Origin: Deltaproteobacteria bacterium
Lineage (GTDB): Bacteria > Desulfobacterota > DSM-4660 > Desulfatiglandales > Desulfatiglandaceae
Direction: 5' to 3'
Length of the DNA: 64,000 nucleotides
Assembly: GCA_019310785.1 (NCBI GenBank)
Contig: JAFDDR010000006.1
Span: forward strand, 19,411 to 83,410
The notes under the pieces are model-generated. The model ran no database searches. It had not been told where the DNA came from and saw only the letters and a list, made by a program, of their open reading frames with translations. Made by a program: the position numbers and the translations under genes. Shown here piece by piece: positions 63,425-64,000 of this stretch. The stretch's first letter is position 1. Each line of letters begins with the position of its first letter.

Positions 63425-64000
63425 ATGAAAAAAAAGAGGATCCTCAGTGGAATGAGGCCTACCGGAAAAATGCATCTTGGACACCTGCATGGTGCCCTTC
63501 TCAACTGGAGAAAACTCCAGGAGGAATATGAGTGTTCCTATTTTATAGCCGACTGGCATGCCCTTACCAGCGAGTATGAACATCCTGATATTATTCAAGA
63601 AAGCACCTATGGCATTATAATGGACTGGATTTCAGTGGGGCTTGACCCGGACGTATCCACATTTTTTATTCAATCCCACATAAAGGAACACGCAGAGCTT
63701 CACCTTATATTTTCCATGATCACTCCCCTGCCCTGGTTAGAGAGAAATCCCACTTACAAGGAACAGCTCCGGGAACTCACCCAGAAAGACGTATACACTT
63801 ATGGTTTTTTAGGCTACCCGGTACTTCAGGCAGCGGATATTTTAATGTATAAGGCCAACGGGGTGCCGGTCGGCGAAGACCAGGCTCCTCACGTGGAACT
63901 GACCAGGGAAATCGCCCGCCGATTCAACCACCTGTATGGAGAGGTGTTTCCGGTTCCGGATGTCCTTCTCACCCCCACATCAAAGCTGCTGGGAATAGAC
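63425..64000 (+). CDS. trpS: Tryptophan--tRNA ligase (3' truncated by the window)
   Basis: Open to the last base, so absent from the ORF track. 192 residues are visible, from MKKKRILSGMRPTGKMHLGH; GGGAG lies upstream of the ATG. The class I synthetase HIGH motif (HLGH), the AD-binding ADWHALTS, LGYPVLQAADILMY and VGEDQAPHVELTREIARRFN identify TrpS; the KMSKS motif lies beyond the window. It charges tRNA-Trp. No T-box or leader peptide was seen in the upstream gap. Confidence 0.94.
   Translation, partial: MKKKRILSGMRPTGKMHLGHLHGALLNWRKLQEEYECSYFIADWHALTSEYEHPDIIQESTYGIIMDWISVGLDPDVSTFFIQSHIKEHAELHLIFSMITPLPWLERNPTYKEQLRELTQKDVYTYGFLGYPVLQAADILMYKANGVPVGEDQAPHVELTREIARRFNHLYGEVFPVPDVLLTPTSKLLGID

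Overview
The window looks like a stretch of chromosome from an anaerobic Gram-negative bacterium of the former Deltaproteobacteria (Desulfobacterota-like). This is inferred from gene content and style: acyl-CoA oxidation genes around a two-subunit B12 mutase, a Liv-type ABC transporter beside an acyl-CoA ligase, several RCK potassium-channel proteins, DksA/RpoZ/DnaJ housekeeping genes, a DHH-CBS-nucleotidyltransferase fusion, and many intergenic palindromic repeats. No marker gene such as rRNA or dsr is present, so the assignment is tentative. No tRNA, rRNA, CRISPR array, prophage or intact insertion sequence was seen.

Layout. 1-3.9 kb: end of a VWA/FHA membrane protein, a potassium channel with a separate RCK subunit, a FmdB zinc ribbon and a 28-residue membrane microprotein. 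4-10.9 kb: livKHMGF plus an acyl-CoA ligase (minus strand), probably uptake and CoA activation of an organic or amino acid. 11-21.5 kb: SLC13/ArsB-type transporter, recQ with a frameshift in an A10 tract, a channel-like protein that seems to have lost its pore segment, then a coupled pair of a duplicated DUF1538 membrane protein and a protein with three PII-like domains, and a tiny YqaE/Pmp3 protein. 21.8-29.6 kb: VapBC-type toxin-antitoxin, a cation diffusion facilitator fused to a NifX-like domain, a broken second toxin-antitoxin, a PHP phosphoesterase, and purine/methylthioadenosine salvage genes set among repeats. 29.7-34.9 kb: a three-gene operon of ATP-grasp ligase, divergent class A penicillin-binding protein and lipoprotein. 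35-41.6 kb: transporters, M29 aminopeptidase and an RNA methyltransferase with a separate PUA-like partner.

41.6-52.8 kb is a minus-strand acyl-CoA degradation cluster: TetR regulator, two thiolases, enoyl-CoA hydratase, two acyl-CoA dehydrogenases, a B12 mutase (large and small subunits) and its MeaB-type GTPase, plus an XRE-cupin regulator. The mutase large subunit carries Phe and Gln where methylmalonyl-CoA mutase has its substrate-binding Tyr and Arg. That is the isobutyryl-CoA mutase signature, so the cluster probably interconverts and oxidises butyryl-CoA and isobutyryl-CoA. 53-64 kb: aminotransferase, PBP1A, ComM/YifB, rpoZ-dnaJ, dksA, the CCA-type fusion and the start of trpS.

The features most worth following are the DUF1538 / triple-PII pair, the isobutyryl-CoA-mutase-like cluster, the ATP-grasp/PBP/lipoprotein operon, and a family of ~280 bp intergenic repeats that start with a base-pair-covarying hairpin and usually lie in the sense orientation behind a stop codon.
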